DNA from: DASWJZ01 sp963720705
Lineage (GTDB): Bacteria; Pseudomonadota; Alphaproteobacteria; Rhizobiales; Afifellaceae
Direction of reading: 5' to 3'
Length of the DNA stretch: 64,000 bases
Assembly: GCA_963720705.1 (NCBI GenBank)
Contig: CAVRGJ010000001.1
Location: 620,001-684,000, forward strand
Shown here: positions 51,924 to 60,790 of the stretch, one piece after another
Numbering within the stretch: the first letter of the stretch is position 1
How the letters are laid out: each line of letters begins with the position of its first letter
Translations under genes and position numbers: made by a program
Notes under the pieces: generated by a model
The model's database searches: none
Told to the model about the DNA's origin: nothing
The model's input: the letters and a program-made list of their open reading frames with translations, nothing else

Positions 51924-53720
51924 ATGCCGACCTACAAAGCGCCCGTCGAAAGCGTGCTCTTCCTGCTCCGCGATGTGCTGGGCTACGAGCGCTATTCGAA
52001 CCTCGCCGGCTTCTCCGACGCACCGCTCGACACGGTCGAGGCAATCCTCGATGAGGCGGCGAAGTTCGTCGAGGAGGTGCTGCAACCTCTGAACCGCGTC
52101 GGCGACAAAGAGGGCTGCCGGCGGAACGAAGACGGGTCGGTGACGACGCCGACCGGCTTCAAGAGCGCCTACAAGAGCTTCACCGAAGCGGGCTGGGTCG
52201 GGCTCTCCGCCGACCCCGAGTATGGCGGTCAGGGCCTCCCCTACGCGCTTGCCGCGGCCACCAACGAATTCACGACGTCGGCCAACATGGCGTTCGGCAT
52301 GTATCCGGGCTTGTCGCAGGGCGCGATCGCAGCGATCGAGCAGCATGGCTCGGCCGAACAGAAGGCGCTCTATCTGCCAAAACTCGTATCGGGCGCGTGG
52401 TCGGGCACCATGAACCTGACAGAGCCGCAGTGCGGCACCGATCTCGGGCTGATCAAGACCAAGGCGGTCGCGGCCGACGACGGCAGCTACCGCATCACCG
52501 GGCAGAAGATCTTCATCTCCGCCGGCGAGCACGATCTGACCGAAAACATCGTGCACTTGGTGCTCGCGCGGATCGAGGGCGCACCGGAGGGGACGAAGGG
52601 CATTTCGCTTTTCATCGTGCCAAAGTTCCTGCCCGACGCGAGCGGCAATCCGGGCGCACGGAACGCCGTCTCCTGCGGCTCGATCGAAGAGAAGATGGGA
52701 ATCCACGGTAACGCCACGTGCGTGATGAACTACGACGGCGCCACCGGCTGGCTGGTCGGCGAGCGGGAAAAGGGTCTCCGCGCCATGTTCACCATGATGA
52801 ACGAAGCGCGGCTCGGCGTCGGCGTGCAGGGGCTGGCGCTTTCGGAGGTCGCCTATCAGAACGCCGCACTCTATGCGCGCGACCGCCGCGCGGGGCGCGC
52901 TATCTCAGGCGTCAAGGAGCCGGGCGAGAAGGCGGACCCGATCATCGTCCATCCCGACGTGCGCCGCATCCTGATGTCGATCGGTGCCTTTAACGAGGCG
53001 GCGCGCGCGCTCGTGCTGTGGACGGCGCTCAAGGGCGACGTCGCGCATCGCTCCGAGGACGACAAGGACCGCCTCGCGGCCGACGACCAGATGGGCCTGA
53101 TGACGCCGGTCTTGAAGGGTGTGCTGACCGACACCGGTTTCGCCAACGCTGTTCAGGCGCAGCAGGTTTTCGGAGGCCACGGCTACATCGCCGAGCACGG
53201 CATGGAGCAGTTCGTGCGCGATGCACGCATCACCATGCTCTACGAAGGCGCGAACGGCATCCAGGCGCTCGACCTCGTCGGAAGAAAGCTGCCGAAGGAC
53301 GGCGGGCGGGCGGTCACTGCCTTCTTCAACGAGGTCGGCGCGTTCCTGAAGGAGAACGAAGCCGACCAGGCGCTCGGCACTTACCTGAAGCCGCTTAAGC
53401 AGGGCCTCGACCATCTGCAGCAGGCGACCATGTGGTTCATACAGAACGCCATGGCGAAACCCGACAATGCCGGCGCCGGCTCGACCGATTACATGCACCT
53501 CTTCGGGCTCGTGGCGCTCGGCTTCATGTGGGCCAAGATGGCGAAGGCGGCGAACGAGAAGCTCAAGGATGGCGCGGACGGGCGGGCCGACTTCTATCAG
53601 ACGCGGCTGATGCTCGGACGCTACTTCATGGAGCGCACGATGCCGGAAACGGCGACCCACCTTCAGCGCATCTCCACGGGCGCCGATGCGATGATGGCGC
53701 TACCGGCGGAGATGTTTTAG
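51924..53720 (+). CDS. acyl-CoA dehydrogenase (FadE-like, with C-terminal extension)
   Basis: FAD-dependent enzyme that makes trans-2-enoyl-CoA, first step of beta-oxidation. 598 residues, matching the extended family with an AcylCoA_DH_C domain, also seen in 3-methylmercaptopropionyl-CoA dehydrogenase (DmdC). Features: N-terminal helix bundle PTYKAPVESVLFLLRDVLGY, FAD-binding middle TEPQCGTDLGLIKTKA and GQKIFISAGEHDLTEN, catalytic glutamate at residue 441 in ITMLYEGANGIQALD, and the C-terminal domain from about 475. Start ATG 51924 follows a possible operator. It is likely transcribed with the MerR gene and the next two genes; chain-length preference cannot be read. Confidence 0.92.
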   Translation: MPTYKAPVESVLFLLRDVLGYERYSNLAGFSDAPLDTVEAILDEAAKFVEEVLQPLNRVGDKEGCRRNEDGSVTTPTGFKSAYKSFTEAGWVGLSADPEYGGQGLPYALAAATNEFTTSANMAFGMYPGLSQGAIAAIEQHGSAEQKALYLPKLVSGAWSGTMNLTEPQCGTDLGLIKTKAVAADDGSYRITGQKIFISAGEHDLTENIVHLVLARIEGAPEGTKGISLFIVPKFLPDASGNPGARNAVSCGSIEEKMGIHGNATCVMNYDGATGWLVGEREKGLRAMFTMMNEARLGVGVQGLALSEVAYQNAALYARDRRAGRAISGVKEPGEKADPIIVHPDVRRILMSIGAFNEAARALVLWTALKGDVAHRSEDDKDRLAADDQMGLMTPVLKGVLTDTGFANAVQAQQVFGGHGYIAEHGMEQFVRDARITMLYEGANGIQALDLVGRKLPKDGGRAVTAFFNEVGAFLKENEADQALGTYLKPLKQGLDHLQQATMWFIQNAMAKPDNAGAGSTDYMHLFGLVALGFMWAKMAKAANEKLKDGADGRADFYQTRLMLGRYFMERTMPETATHLQRISTGADAMMALPAEMF

Positions 53721-53802
53721 GAAGAGCTCAACATTCCATCCTGTGAGAGAAGGCTGTCGCGGAGCGACCGGATGAGGTGCTAAACCGGCGCATCGCAACC
53801 CT

Positions 53803-53850
53803 TTACCCGTCGCCTTCGGCGATACCCTCTCCCCCGGGAGAGGGCTTGGC
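53803..53850. repeat. short repeat-like stretch in the dehydrogenase-thiolase gap
   Basis: CCCGTCGCCTTCGGCGATAC followed by CCCTCTCCCCCGGGAGAGGG forms two hairpins. The second resembles part of repeat D at 36.3 kb. It lies within the presumed beta-oxidation operon. Confidence 0.55.
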
Positions 53851-53868
53851 GCGAAACCGGAGAGGCTG

Positions 53869-55077
53869 ATGGCCGAAGCCTTCATCTACGACGCAGTCAG
53901 GACGCCGCGCGGACGCGGCAAGGCGGACGGCGCGCTGCACGAAGTGCCGACGGTCCGGCTCGCCGCGACGGCGCTCGAAGCTATCCGCGACCGGAACAGC
54001 CTCGACACGCATCTCGTCGACGACGTGATCCTCGGCTGCGTCGATCCGGTCGGCGAGGCGGGCGGCGATGTGGCCCGCGCGGCGGTGTTCGCGGCCGACT
54101 ACGGCGAGCATGTGCCGGGCATGCAGATCAACCGCTTCTGCGCCTCAGGACTCGACGCGGTGAACATGGCGTCGGCGCAGGTGATGACCGGCTACCACGA
54201 CCTCGTCGTCGCTGGCGGCGTGGAATCGATGTCGCGTGTCGGCATCGGCATGTCGGGCGGCGCCTGGCCGGTCGATCCGGAAGTGGCGGTGCCGTCCTAC
54301 TTCATGCCGCAGGGCGTCTCCGCCGACCTGATCGCCACAAAATACGGTTTCACACGCGATGACGTGGATGCCTACGCGGTCGAAAGCCAGAAGCGCACAG
54401 CGGTGTCTTGGAGCGAGGGCCGCTTCGCAAAGTCGATCGTGCCGGTGACCGACATCAACGACCTCATCATCCTCGACCGCGACGAGCACCCGCGCCCCGA
54501 GACCAACATGCAGGGCCTTGCGGCGCTCAATCCATCCTTCGAGATCGTCGGGCAGATGGGCGGCTTCGACGCCATCGCCGTGCAGGCGCATCCGGAGGTC
54601 GAGAAGGTGAAGCACGTCCACCACGCCGGCAACTCCTCCGGCATCGTCGACGGTGCGGCCGCCGTGCTCGTCGCCAACGAAGCGGGCGGCAAGGCCGCGG
54701 GCCTGAAGCCGCGCGCAAAAGTGCGCGCCTTCGCCAATATCGGCTCCGATCCCGCACTGATGCTGACCGGGCCGATCGACGTGACGCGGAAGGTGCTCTC
54801 GCGCTCCGGCATGGCGCTTGCCGACATCGACCTTGTGGAAATCAACGAGGCCTTCGCCTCCGTGGTGCTGCGCTTCATGCAGGCGCTGGACGTCGATCCG
54901 GACAAGGTCAACGTCAACGGCGGCGCCATAGCCATGGGCCATCCGCTCGGCGCGACCGGCGCGATGATTCTGGGCACCGTGCTCGACGAACTGGAACGGC
55001 GCGATCTCTCCACCGCGCTCGTCACGCTCTGCATCGGCGCCGGCATGGGCACGGCAACGATCATCGAGCGGGTGTAG
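53869..55077 (+). CDS. acetyl-CoA C-acyltransferase (thiolase)
   Basis: Cleaves 3-ketoacyl-CoA with CoA in the last step of beta-oxidation, or makes acetoacetyl-CoA. 402 residues, usual length. Start ATG 53869 (MAEAFIYDAVRTPRGRGKAD). Catalytic residues: Cys91 in INRFCASGLDAV (nucleophile), His358 in MGHPLGATGAMI, and Cys388 in LCIGAGMGTA. It sits between acyl-CoA dehydrogenase and the bifunctional hydratase/dehydrogenase, with gaps of 148 and 123 bp that contain repeats. FadA role inferred from context. Confidence 0.94.
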   Translation: MAEAFIYDAVRTPRGRGKADGALHEVPTVRLAATALEAIRDRNSLDTHLVDDVILGCVDPVGEAGGDVARAAVFAADYGEHVPGMQINRFCASGLDAVNMASAQVMTGYHDLVVAGGVESMSRVGIGMSGGAWPVDPEVAVPSYFMPQGVSADLIATKYGFTRDDVDAYAVESQKRTAVSWSEGRFAKSIVPVTDINDLIILDRDEHPRPETNMQGLAALNPSFEIVGQMGGFDAIAVQAHPEVEKVKHVHHAGNSSGIVDGAAAVLVANEAGGKAAGLKPRAKVRAFANIGSDPALMLTGPIDVTRKVLSRSGMALADIDLVEINEAFASVVLRFMQALDVDPDKVNVNGGAIAMGHPLGATGAMILGTVLDELERRDLSTALVTLCIGAGMGTATIIERV

Positions 55078-55092
55078 TGGACCATCTCGATC

Positions 55093-55188
55093 TGGGTTCT
55101 CGGGTCTCGCTCCGCTCGCCCGAGAATGACATCTTGAACCTGTTCCGAGCGTATCCTCGGCCGAGCGCAGCGAGAGCCGAGGACCCAG
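55093..55188. repeat. repeat-like hairpin region between thiolase and fadB-like genes
   Basis: Contains GTTCTCGGGTCTCGCTCCGC then TCGCCCGAGAATGAC, an imperfect hairpin, and the second stem ATCCTCGGCCGAGCGCAGCG to CCGAGGAC. It is intergenic within the beta-oxidation operon, of the same general kind as families A to C but not a clear member of any. Confidence 0.55.
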
Positions 55189-55200
55189 GAGACGATGCCA

Positions 55201-57408
55201 ATGGCCTACGAGAATTTCCGCGTCGAAACCGGCGCCGACGGCATCGCGCTCGTCACCTGGGACATGCCGGGACGCTCGCTCAATGTCTTCACCGCGAAGG
55301 TGATGGACGAGCTTGAAGCGATCGTCGAGGCGATCGCGGGCGACGCGAACGTGAAGGGCGTCGTGATTAAGTCGGGAAAGAAGGATCTTTCCGGCGGCGC
55401 CGACATCACCATGATTCACGGCCTGCTGTCAGAGTTCCATGCGCGGTCGAAGCGCGACACGGCGGCGGCCAAAGAAGAGCTCCTGCACGAATCCGCGCGC
55501 ATGTCGCGGCTCTATCGGAGGCTTGAGACCTGCGGCAAGCCGATCGTGGTCTGCGTAGAGGGCGTGTGCATGGGCGGCGCGACGGAGCTTGCGCTTGCCG
55601 CGCACGGCCGCGTCATGGCCGACGACAAGGCGACGCGGATGGCGCTGCCGGAGGTGAAGATCGGCATCTTCCCAGGCGCCGGCGGGACGCAGCGCGTGAT
55701 GCGCATGGCCGACGCGCAAGCCGGGCTCGAATATCTCCTGAAAGGCTCCGGCGCGGACGCCAAAAAAGCGAAGGCGATGAAGCTCGTCGACGAAGTCGTG
55801 CCGCGCGAGAAGCTGGTGGAGACGGCGAAGGCGATGCTCGCCGCGGGCTTGAAGGCGGTGAAGCCGTGGGACGTGAAGGGCTGGAAGCCGGAGGGCGCCG
55901 CGAGAGTCTTCTCTCCCGCAGGCTTCCAGCTCTGGCCGGCAGCGAACGCGCTCTATCGCAAGGAGACCTACGACAACTATCCTGGAGCACGATATCTGCT
56001 GCAGTCGGTCTTCGAGGGCCTGCAGCTTCCGATGGATGCGGCGCTGAAGGTCGAGAGCCGCTACTTCGCGCATGTCATGCAGACGAAGGAGGCGGCGGCA
56101 ATGATCCGCTCGCTCTTCGTCTCCATGCAGGAGCTGAACAAAGGCGCGCGCCGGCCGGCCGCCGAACCGCAGCACACGATCAAGAAGCTCGGCGTGCTCG
56201 GCGCCGGCTTCATGGGCGCCGGCATCGCCTACGTCTCGGCGCAGGCCGGCATCGACGTCGTGCTCCTCGACCGCGACATGCCGTCGGCGGAGAAGGGCAA
56301 GGCGCATTCGGATTCGCTCACCGACAAAGCGATCAAGCGCGGCGCGATGAGCGCGGATGAGAAGACCGCGCTTCTCTCGCGCATCAAGGCGACCGCGGAT
56401 TTTTCCGATCTTGCCGGATGCGACCTTGTGATCGAGGCAGTGTTCGAAGAGCGCAGCGTCAAGGCGGAGGCGACGAAGAACAGTGCCGCGCATCTTGCCG
56501 CCGGCGCGATCTTCGCATCGAACACCTCGACGCTGCCGATCACCTCGCTCGCCGAGACCTACACGGACCCGGAAAAATTCATCGGCATCCACTTCTTCTC
56601 GCCGGTCGACCGCATGATGCTGGTCGAGATCATCAAGGGAAGGAAGACCGGCGACGCGGCGCTCGCGACAGCGCTCGACTATGTGCGCCAGATCAGGAAG
56701 ACGCCGATCGTCGTCAACGACAGCCGCGGCTTCTACGCCAACCGCTGCGTTATGGCCTATATCCTCGAAGGCCATCTGATGCTGGCGGAGGGCGTGCCCG
56801 CGGCGATGATCGAAAATTGCGCGCGCGCCGCCGGCATGCCGGTCGGGCCGCTGTCGCTGACCGACGAGATCGGCATCGATCTCGCCTGGAAGATCCTGCA
56901 GGCCACCAAGAAGGACGCCGGAACGGAGATCCTGATCGACCCGAAACAGGAGAAGCTGCTCGAAGATCTGGTGGTGAAGCGCGAGCGCTTCGGCCGCAAG
57001 AATTCCAAGGGCTTCTACGACTATACCGGCCGGGAGAAGTCGCTCTGGCCGGGGCTCGCCGAGATCGCGCCGCCGAAAAGCGGCGACGATTTTTCCGCGG
57101 ATGAATTGAAGCAGCGCCTCCTCGTGACGCAGGCGCTCGAAGCGTCGCGGACCGTCGAAGAGGGCGTCATCACCGATCCGCGCGAGGCCGATGTCGGCTC
57201 GATCCTCGGCTTCGGCTTCGCGCCCTATACCGGCGGCACGCTCTCCTACATCGATGGGATGGGCGCAGAGAGGTTCGTCGAGCTTGCGGACTTTCTCGCG
57301 GCGCGGCACGGCGCGCGCTTCCTGCCGAACACGCTTCTGAAGGAGATGGCGGCGAAGGGCGAGACGTTCTACGGGCGCTTCGCACCCGCTCCGAAGCAGG
57401 CTGCCTGA
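55201..57408 (+). CDS. 3-hydroxyacyl-CoA dehydrogenase / enoyl-CoA hydratase fusion (FadB/FadJ type)
   Basis: Bifunctional beta-oxidation enzyme of 735 residues. Domains: enoyl-CoA hydratase/isomerase N-terminal part (about 1-195, with SGGADITMIHG and VCMGGATELALAAHGRVMAD and the acidic EVKIGIFPGAGGTQR), 3-hydroxyacyl-CoA dehydrogenase NAD domain (GVLGAGFMGAGIAYVSAQAG at about 331-350; EAVFEERSVK; SNTSTLPIT), and C-terminal helical domain. Start taken at ATG 55201 (MAYENFRVETGADG) 9 nt after AGGAG; ATG 55195 is also in frame. It completes the cycle with the dehydrogenase and thiolase upstream. Enzyme context supports fatty-acid or branched-acid degradation. Confidence 0.92.
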   Translation: MAYENFRVETGADGIALVTWDMPGRSLNVFTAKVMDELEAIVEAIAGDANVKGVVIKSGKKDLSGGADITMIHGLLSEFHARSKRDTAAAKEELLHESARMSRLYRRLETCGKPIVVCVEGVCMGGATELALAAHGRVMADDKATRMALPEVKIGIFPGAGGTQRVMRMADAQAGLEYLLKGSGADAKKAKAMKLVDEVVPREKLVETAKAMLAAGLKAVKPWDVKGWKPEGAARVFSPAGFQLWPAANALYRKETYDNYPGARYLLQSVFEGLQLPMDAALKVESRYFAHVMQTKEAAAMIRSLFVSMQELNKGARRPAAEPQHTIKKLGVLGAGFMGAGIAYVSAQAGIDVVLLDRDMPSAEKGKAHSDSLTDKAIKRGAMSADEKTALLSRIKATADFSDLAGCDLVIEAVFEERSVKAEATKNSAAHLAAGAIFASNTSTLPITSLAETYTDPEKFIGIHFFSPVDRMMLVEIIKGRKTGDAALATALDYVRQIRKTPIVVNDSRGFYANRCVMAYILEGHLMLAEGVPAAMIENCARAAGMPVGPLSLTDEIGIDLAWKILQATKKDAGTEILIDPKQEKLLEDLVVKRERFGRKNSKGFYDYTGREKSLWPGLAEIAPPKSGDDFSADELKQRLLVTQALEASRTVEEGVITDPREADVGSILGFGFAPYTGGTLSYIDGMGAERFVELADFLAARHGARFLPNTLLKEMAAKGETFYGRFAPAPKQAA

Positions 57409-57498
57409 ATCCGCTAGTCCCACGATCAAGAGGCTCATCTTTCCGAGGTTCCAGGCGCCGCGAAAAGGACTATATTCCTGCGCTGCGGGGAGAAGCGC

Positions 57499-58167
57499 AT
57501 GTGGAGCCACGAGTCCGTCTGGGCTGCGATCGACGCGCTTGCCGCGCGGCAAGGATTGAGCCCCTCCGGGCTCGCCAAGAAGTCCGGACTCGATTCGACC
57601 GCATTCAATCCCTCCAAGCGGCACGGCGCCGACAAGCGTCCGCGCTGGCCGTCGACGGAATCGATCGCCAAGGTGCTCGCCGCGACCGGCGAGACGCTCG
57701 AGGGCTTCGTCGGGCTCGCGAAGTCGAAGGAGCGAAGCCCGCTACGTCCAACGAAGGCGCCGAGCGCCTTCCGCGACGGCTTTCGTCCCGTGCCGCTCCT
57801 CGGCCTCGCACAGGCAGGCGCAGGGGGCTTTTTCGACGATGGCGGCTTTCCGGCAGGCCAGGGCTGGGACGAGATCCCGTTCCCGGGGCTCGCCAACGAT
57901 TCCGCTTATGCGCTCGAAGTCTCCGGCAATTCCATGCTGCCGCTCTATCGCGACGGCGACGTGATCATCGTATCGCCTTCCGCCCGCATCCGACGCGGCG
58001 ACCGTGTCGTGGTCAGAACCACCGACGGGGAGGTCATGGCGAAGGTCTTGAAGAGGAAGACGCAGACCGAGATCGAGCTTGCCTCGTTTAACCCAGCACA
58101 CACCGACCGCACCGTCGCGCTCTCCGACATCGACTGGATGGCGCGCATTCTCTGGGCGAGCCAATAG
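57499..58167 (+). CDS. XRE-like HTH regulator with S24/LexA-type peptidase domain
   Basis: A 222-residue repressor-like protein. N-terminal helix-turn-helix region (about 1-70, with LSPSGLAKKSGLDSTAFNPSKR) and C-terminal S24 domain (about 95-222). Catalytic Ser145 in SGNSMLPLY and Lys182 in VMAKVLKR are both present. A cleavage-type Ala-Gly lies in LAQAGAGGFF (about 106-109), so self-cleavage is possible as in LexA/CI. It is not in a prophage; neighbours are housekeeping. Such stand-alone HTH-S24 regulators occur widely in alphaproteobacteria. The target genes are not seen. Confidence 0.87.
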   Translation: MWSHESVWAAIDALAARQGLSPSGLAKKSGLDSTAFNPSKRHGADKRPRWPSTESIAKVLAATGETLEGFVGLAKSKERSPLRPTKAPSAFRDGFRPVPLLGLAQAGAGGFFDDGGFPAGQGWDEIPFPGLANDSAYALEVSGNSMLPLYRDGDVIIVSPSARIRRGDRVVVRTTDGEVMAKVLKRKTQTEIELASFNPAHTDRTVALSDIDWMARILWASQ

Positions 58168-58220
58168 CCGGCTCTGCTTCGCGTCCTGGACATTGGCGCG
58201 TGCCCGCGCATCATCAGGCG

Positions 58221-58958
58221 ATGATTCGGGCAATCTCGCTTGCGCTTCTCTGCGCCGCCTCGTTCGCTGTCGTCTATTGGACAATGGCGCCGAACGCGCC
58301 GGATGCTGTCGCCCCGGTCGGGTCCGGCGAGCCGAAGCCGCCGGCCGTTGCGGATGCCGTTGCCCCGGTCGCCACCGAGCCGTCGCTCCTTGCGCTTCGG
58401 ACCGAGGCGACCGGGCAGCCGCAGTCTCCGGAACCGGTCAAAGTGCGCGATGTCACGCCGGCGAACATGACCGCCGCGCCGCCGGTCACGGGTCCGCTCG
58501 CGCGGGTCGAACCGCCTGCCGCGGATGAGCCGCAACCGGAGCAGCAGGCGCCACGCGGGCGGCTCTTCAATCCGCTCATCGTCTCGGCCGGCACGATAAA
58601 GGCCAGCGACCGCGAGATCCGGCTCGCCGGGATCGCGGTGACTTCGCCCGATCAAAGCTGCGGCGAGGGTGCCGTGGCGTGGCCCTGCGGGCGCTTGGCG
58701 CGCGCGGCGCTCCGCGGCTTCGTCCGCGGGCGCGCCATCGAGTGCGATATCCCGGCCGGTGCCAATTCAATTCCCGACCCGGCGCGCTGCTTCGTCGGCG
58801 GCGACGACATCGCCGAGTGGCTGGTCGCGCAGGGCTGGGCGAAGCGGAGCGGCAGCGACTACGCAGCAGCGGAGAAGACAGCGCGCGACGGCAAGCTCGG
58901 CCTCTTCGCCGCGAGCCGGCCAGACGCTCAGCCCGATGAGGTCGCCGCGCGGCGCTGA
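58221..58958 (+). CDS. SNase-like (thermonuclease-fold) exported or membrane-anchored protein
   Basis: A 245-residue protein. Start taken at ATG 58221 (MIRAISLALLCAASFAVVYW), whose first 25 residues form a signal anchor; a GTG at 58200 is also possible. A long proline-rich linker (about 30-110) precedes a SNase-like beta-barrel domain: IREIRLAGIAVTSPD-type beginning as SDREIRLAGIAVTSPDQ, CGEGAVAWPCGRLARAALRG, IECDIPAGANSIPDPARCFV, and AEWLVAQGWAKRSGSDYAAA ending in KLGLFAAS. The Arg-Glu-Arg active site of staphylococcal nuclease is not complete, so it may bind rather than cut. Four cysteines could form disulfides. Its end overlaps lysK by 31 bases (convergent). Confidence 0.8.
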   Translation: MIRAISLALLCAASFAVVYWTMAPNAPDAVAPVGSGEPKPPAVADAVAPVATEPSLLALRTEATGQPQSPEPVKVRDVTPANMTAAPPVTGPLARVEPPAADEPQPEQQAPRGRLFNPLIVSAGTIKASDREIRLAGIAVTSPDQSCGEGAVAWPCGRLARAALRGFVRGRAIECDIPAGANSIPDPARCFVGGDDIAEWLVAQGWAKRSGSDYAAAEKTARDGKLGLFAASRPDAQPDEVAARR

Positions 58959-60622
58959 GCAAGCGCGCCCGACAGCGCCTTCTCGATCAGCGCGCGCGTT
59001 TCAGGAATTCCGAAGATCGCGACGAAAGAGCCGAAGCGCGGACCGCGCTCCTGTCCAAGCAGAAGCTCGTAGAGCATGGCGAACCAAGTGAGCGCCACGC
59101 CCGGCCGTTCGCCCGCTTCCTTCGGCGGCGTCTGGTAGCGCTCGAAAGAGCGGCCGACGTCGTAGACCGCGAGCTGGATCGTCTCCGCATCAGCGTCCGG
59201 AGGAAGCGCGGCGAGCGCCGCATCGAGCGCTTCGAGCGCCGCGCGCTCGACCGCGTCGGGAGCGCGGAAGCGCTTCGTCGGCTTTACGAAGTCATGATAG
59301 TAGCGCACCGCGTAGTGGACGAGCCGGTCGAGCACCGGCTCGCTCGCCTTGGTCACACCCGGGCGGTGGCGCGTGATGAAGCCCCAGAGTATGTCGGCGT
59401 CCTCCGTGTTCGATGCGCTCGCCAGATTCAAGAGCATCGAGAACGGCACCGGTATCGTCTCGCGTGGCGGATGGCCGGAGTGGATGTGCCAGACCGGGTT
59501 CATCAGCCGGTTCTGCATATCCTGCCGCGGATAGGCCTCGAGGAACTGATAGTAGTCGTCGGCGGCGCGCGGGATCACGTCGAAGTAAAGCCGCTTCGCG
59601 GCGCGCGGCTTCTGAAACATGAAAAGCGACAGGCTCTCCGGCGAGGCGTAGTTCAGCCAATCCTCGATCGTCAGTCCGTTCCCCTTCGACTTCGAAATCT
59701 TCTGGCCCTCCTCGTCGAGGAAGAGCTCGTAGTTGAAGCCATCGGGCGGCGTGCCGCCGAGCGCCTTGCAGACCTTGGAGGAGAGCGTGACGGAATCGAT
59801 CAGGTCCTTTCCCGACATCTCGTAATCGACGCCGAGCGCCACCCAGCGAAGCGCCCAGTCCGCCTTCCACTGGCACTTGACGCGCCCGCCGGTGACCGGC
59901 GTCGTCACCTCCTCGCCGGTCTCCGGATCGATGTAGGTGATGGTGCCGGCGGCAACGTCGCGCGCGACCGTCGGGACCTGCAGCACGATGCCCGTACGCG
60001 GAGAGATCGGCAGAAAGGGCGAATAGGTGGCGCGGCGCTCGGGCCCGAGCGTCGGCAGGATGATCGCCTTCACTTCGTCGTAGTGCGCGAGCATCGTCAG
60101 AAGAGTCTTGTCGAAGCGCCCGGCGCGATAGGTCTCCGTCGCGCTCATGAACTCGTATTCGAAACCGAAGCGATCGAGGAACGCGCGGAGGCGCGCGTTG
60201 TTGCCGGCGCCAAACGACGGATACTTGTCGGTGAAGGGATCGGGCACCTCGGTCAGCGGCCTGCCGAGCCAGGCCATCAGCCTTTCCGGATTCGGTACGT
60301 TGTCGGGCACTTTCCTGAGCCCGTCCATGTCGTCGGAGAAGCAGACGAGCCGCGTCGGAATGGAATCGTCGGTCAGGACGCGAAAGGCGTGGCGGACCAT
60401 CGCGGTCCGCGCCACTTCGCCGAAGGTGCCGATATGCGGCAGGCCGGAGGGGCCGTAGCCGGTCTCGAACAGTATCTCGCCCTTTTCTTGATTTGCAGCG
60501 CCGGCGGCGCTGCGGGCGAGACGCTTGCTCTCCCAACGCGGGATGAGCTTCCGCGCCTCCTCGAAAGGCCAGGCCTTGGAGACGCGCGCGGCTTCGAGCC
60601 ATTCGGCCGGGAATTCGCTCAT
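58928..60622 (-). CDS. lysK: lysyl-tRNA synthetase, class I
   Basis: Charges tRNA-Lys; class I LysRS is typical of alphaproteobacteria and archaea, unlike the class II enzyme of Escherichia coli. 564 residues. Class I signatures: HIGH-like HIG at about 63-65 in GLPHIGTFGEVARTAM and KMSKS-like KISKSKGNG at about 306-314. The C-terminal anticodon domain (RYYHDFVKPTKRFRAPD) is intact. Start ATG 60622. No frame problem. Convergent overlap of 31 bases with the SNase-like gene. An ABC-type binding protein lies upstream on the same strand. Confidence 0.96.
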   Translation of the reverse strand: MSEFPAEWLEAARVSKAWPFEEARKLIPRWESKRLARSAAGAANQEKGEILFETGYGPSGLPHIGTFGEVARTAMVRHAFRVLTDDSIPTRLVCFSDDMDGLRKVPDNVPNPERLMAWLGRPLTEVPDPFTDKYPSFGAGNNARLRAFLDRFGFEYEFMSATETYRAGRFDKTLLTMLAHYDEVKAIILPTLGPERRATYSPFLPISPRTGIVLQVPTVARDVAAGTITYIDPETGEEVTTPVTGGRVKCQWKADWALRWVALGVDYEMSGKDLIDSVTLSSKVCKALGGTPPDGFNYELFLDEEGQKISKSKGNGLTIEDWLNYASPESLSLFMFQKPRAAKRLYFDVIPRAADDYYQFLEAYPRQDMQNRLMNPVWHIHSGHPPRETIPVPFSMLLNLASASNTEDADILWGFITRHRPGVTKASEPVLDRLVHYAVRYYHDFVKPTKRFRAPDAVERAALEALDAALAALPPDADAETIQLAVYDVGRSFERYQTPPKEAGERPGVALTWFAMLYELLLGQERGPRFGSFVAIFGIPETRALIEKALSGALAQRRAATSSG

Positions 60623-60710
60623 GGTCCAGGTTTGGTGTGAACGCGCCGCGCCTTGTGAAGCGGCGCGCGGACCTTAGAGGGCGTACCCTTGCGAATCAAC
60701 GCGCCATCCG

Positions 60711-60750
60711 CGACGGAATCGACTGCCGGATTCAAGTCCGGCAATGGCGA
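60711..60750. repeat. family B half element, copy B4
   Basis: Only the right half remains: GACGGAATCGACTGCCGGAT followed by TCAAGTCCGGCAATGGCGAC. Compare the intact B1 at 7834-7937. Confidence 0.75.
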
Positions 60751-60790
60751 CAGCGGTCGTGTTGGTTGGCCGCGTCAGCCTCAGCCGGGC

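Noticed and set aside
55429..57624. 731-residue open frame opposite the fadB-like gene
   Set aside because: Shadow of high-GC codon use; the plus-strand gene has complete enzyme motifs throughout.
57499..58958. Prophage remnant with repressor and nuclease
   Set aside because: No structural, integrase or replication genes nearby; neighbours are housekeeping enzymes.
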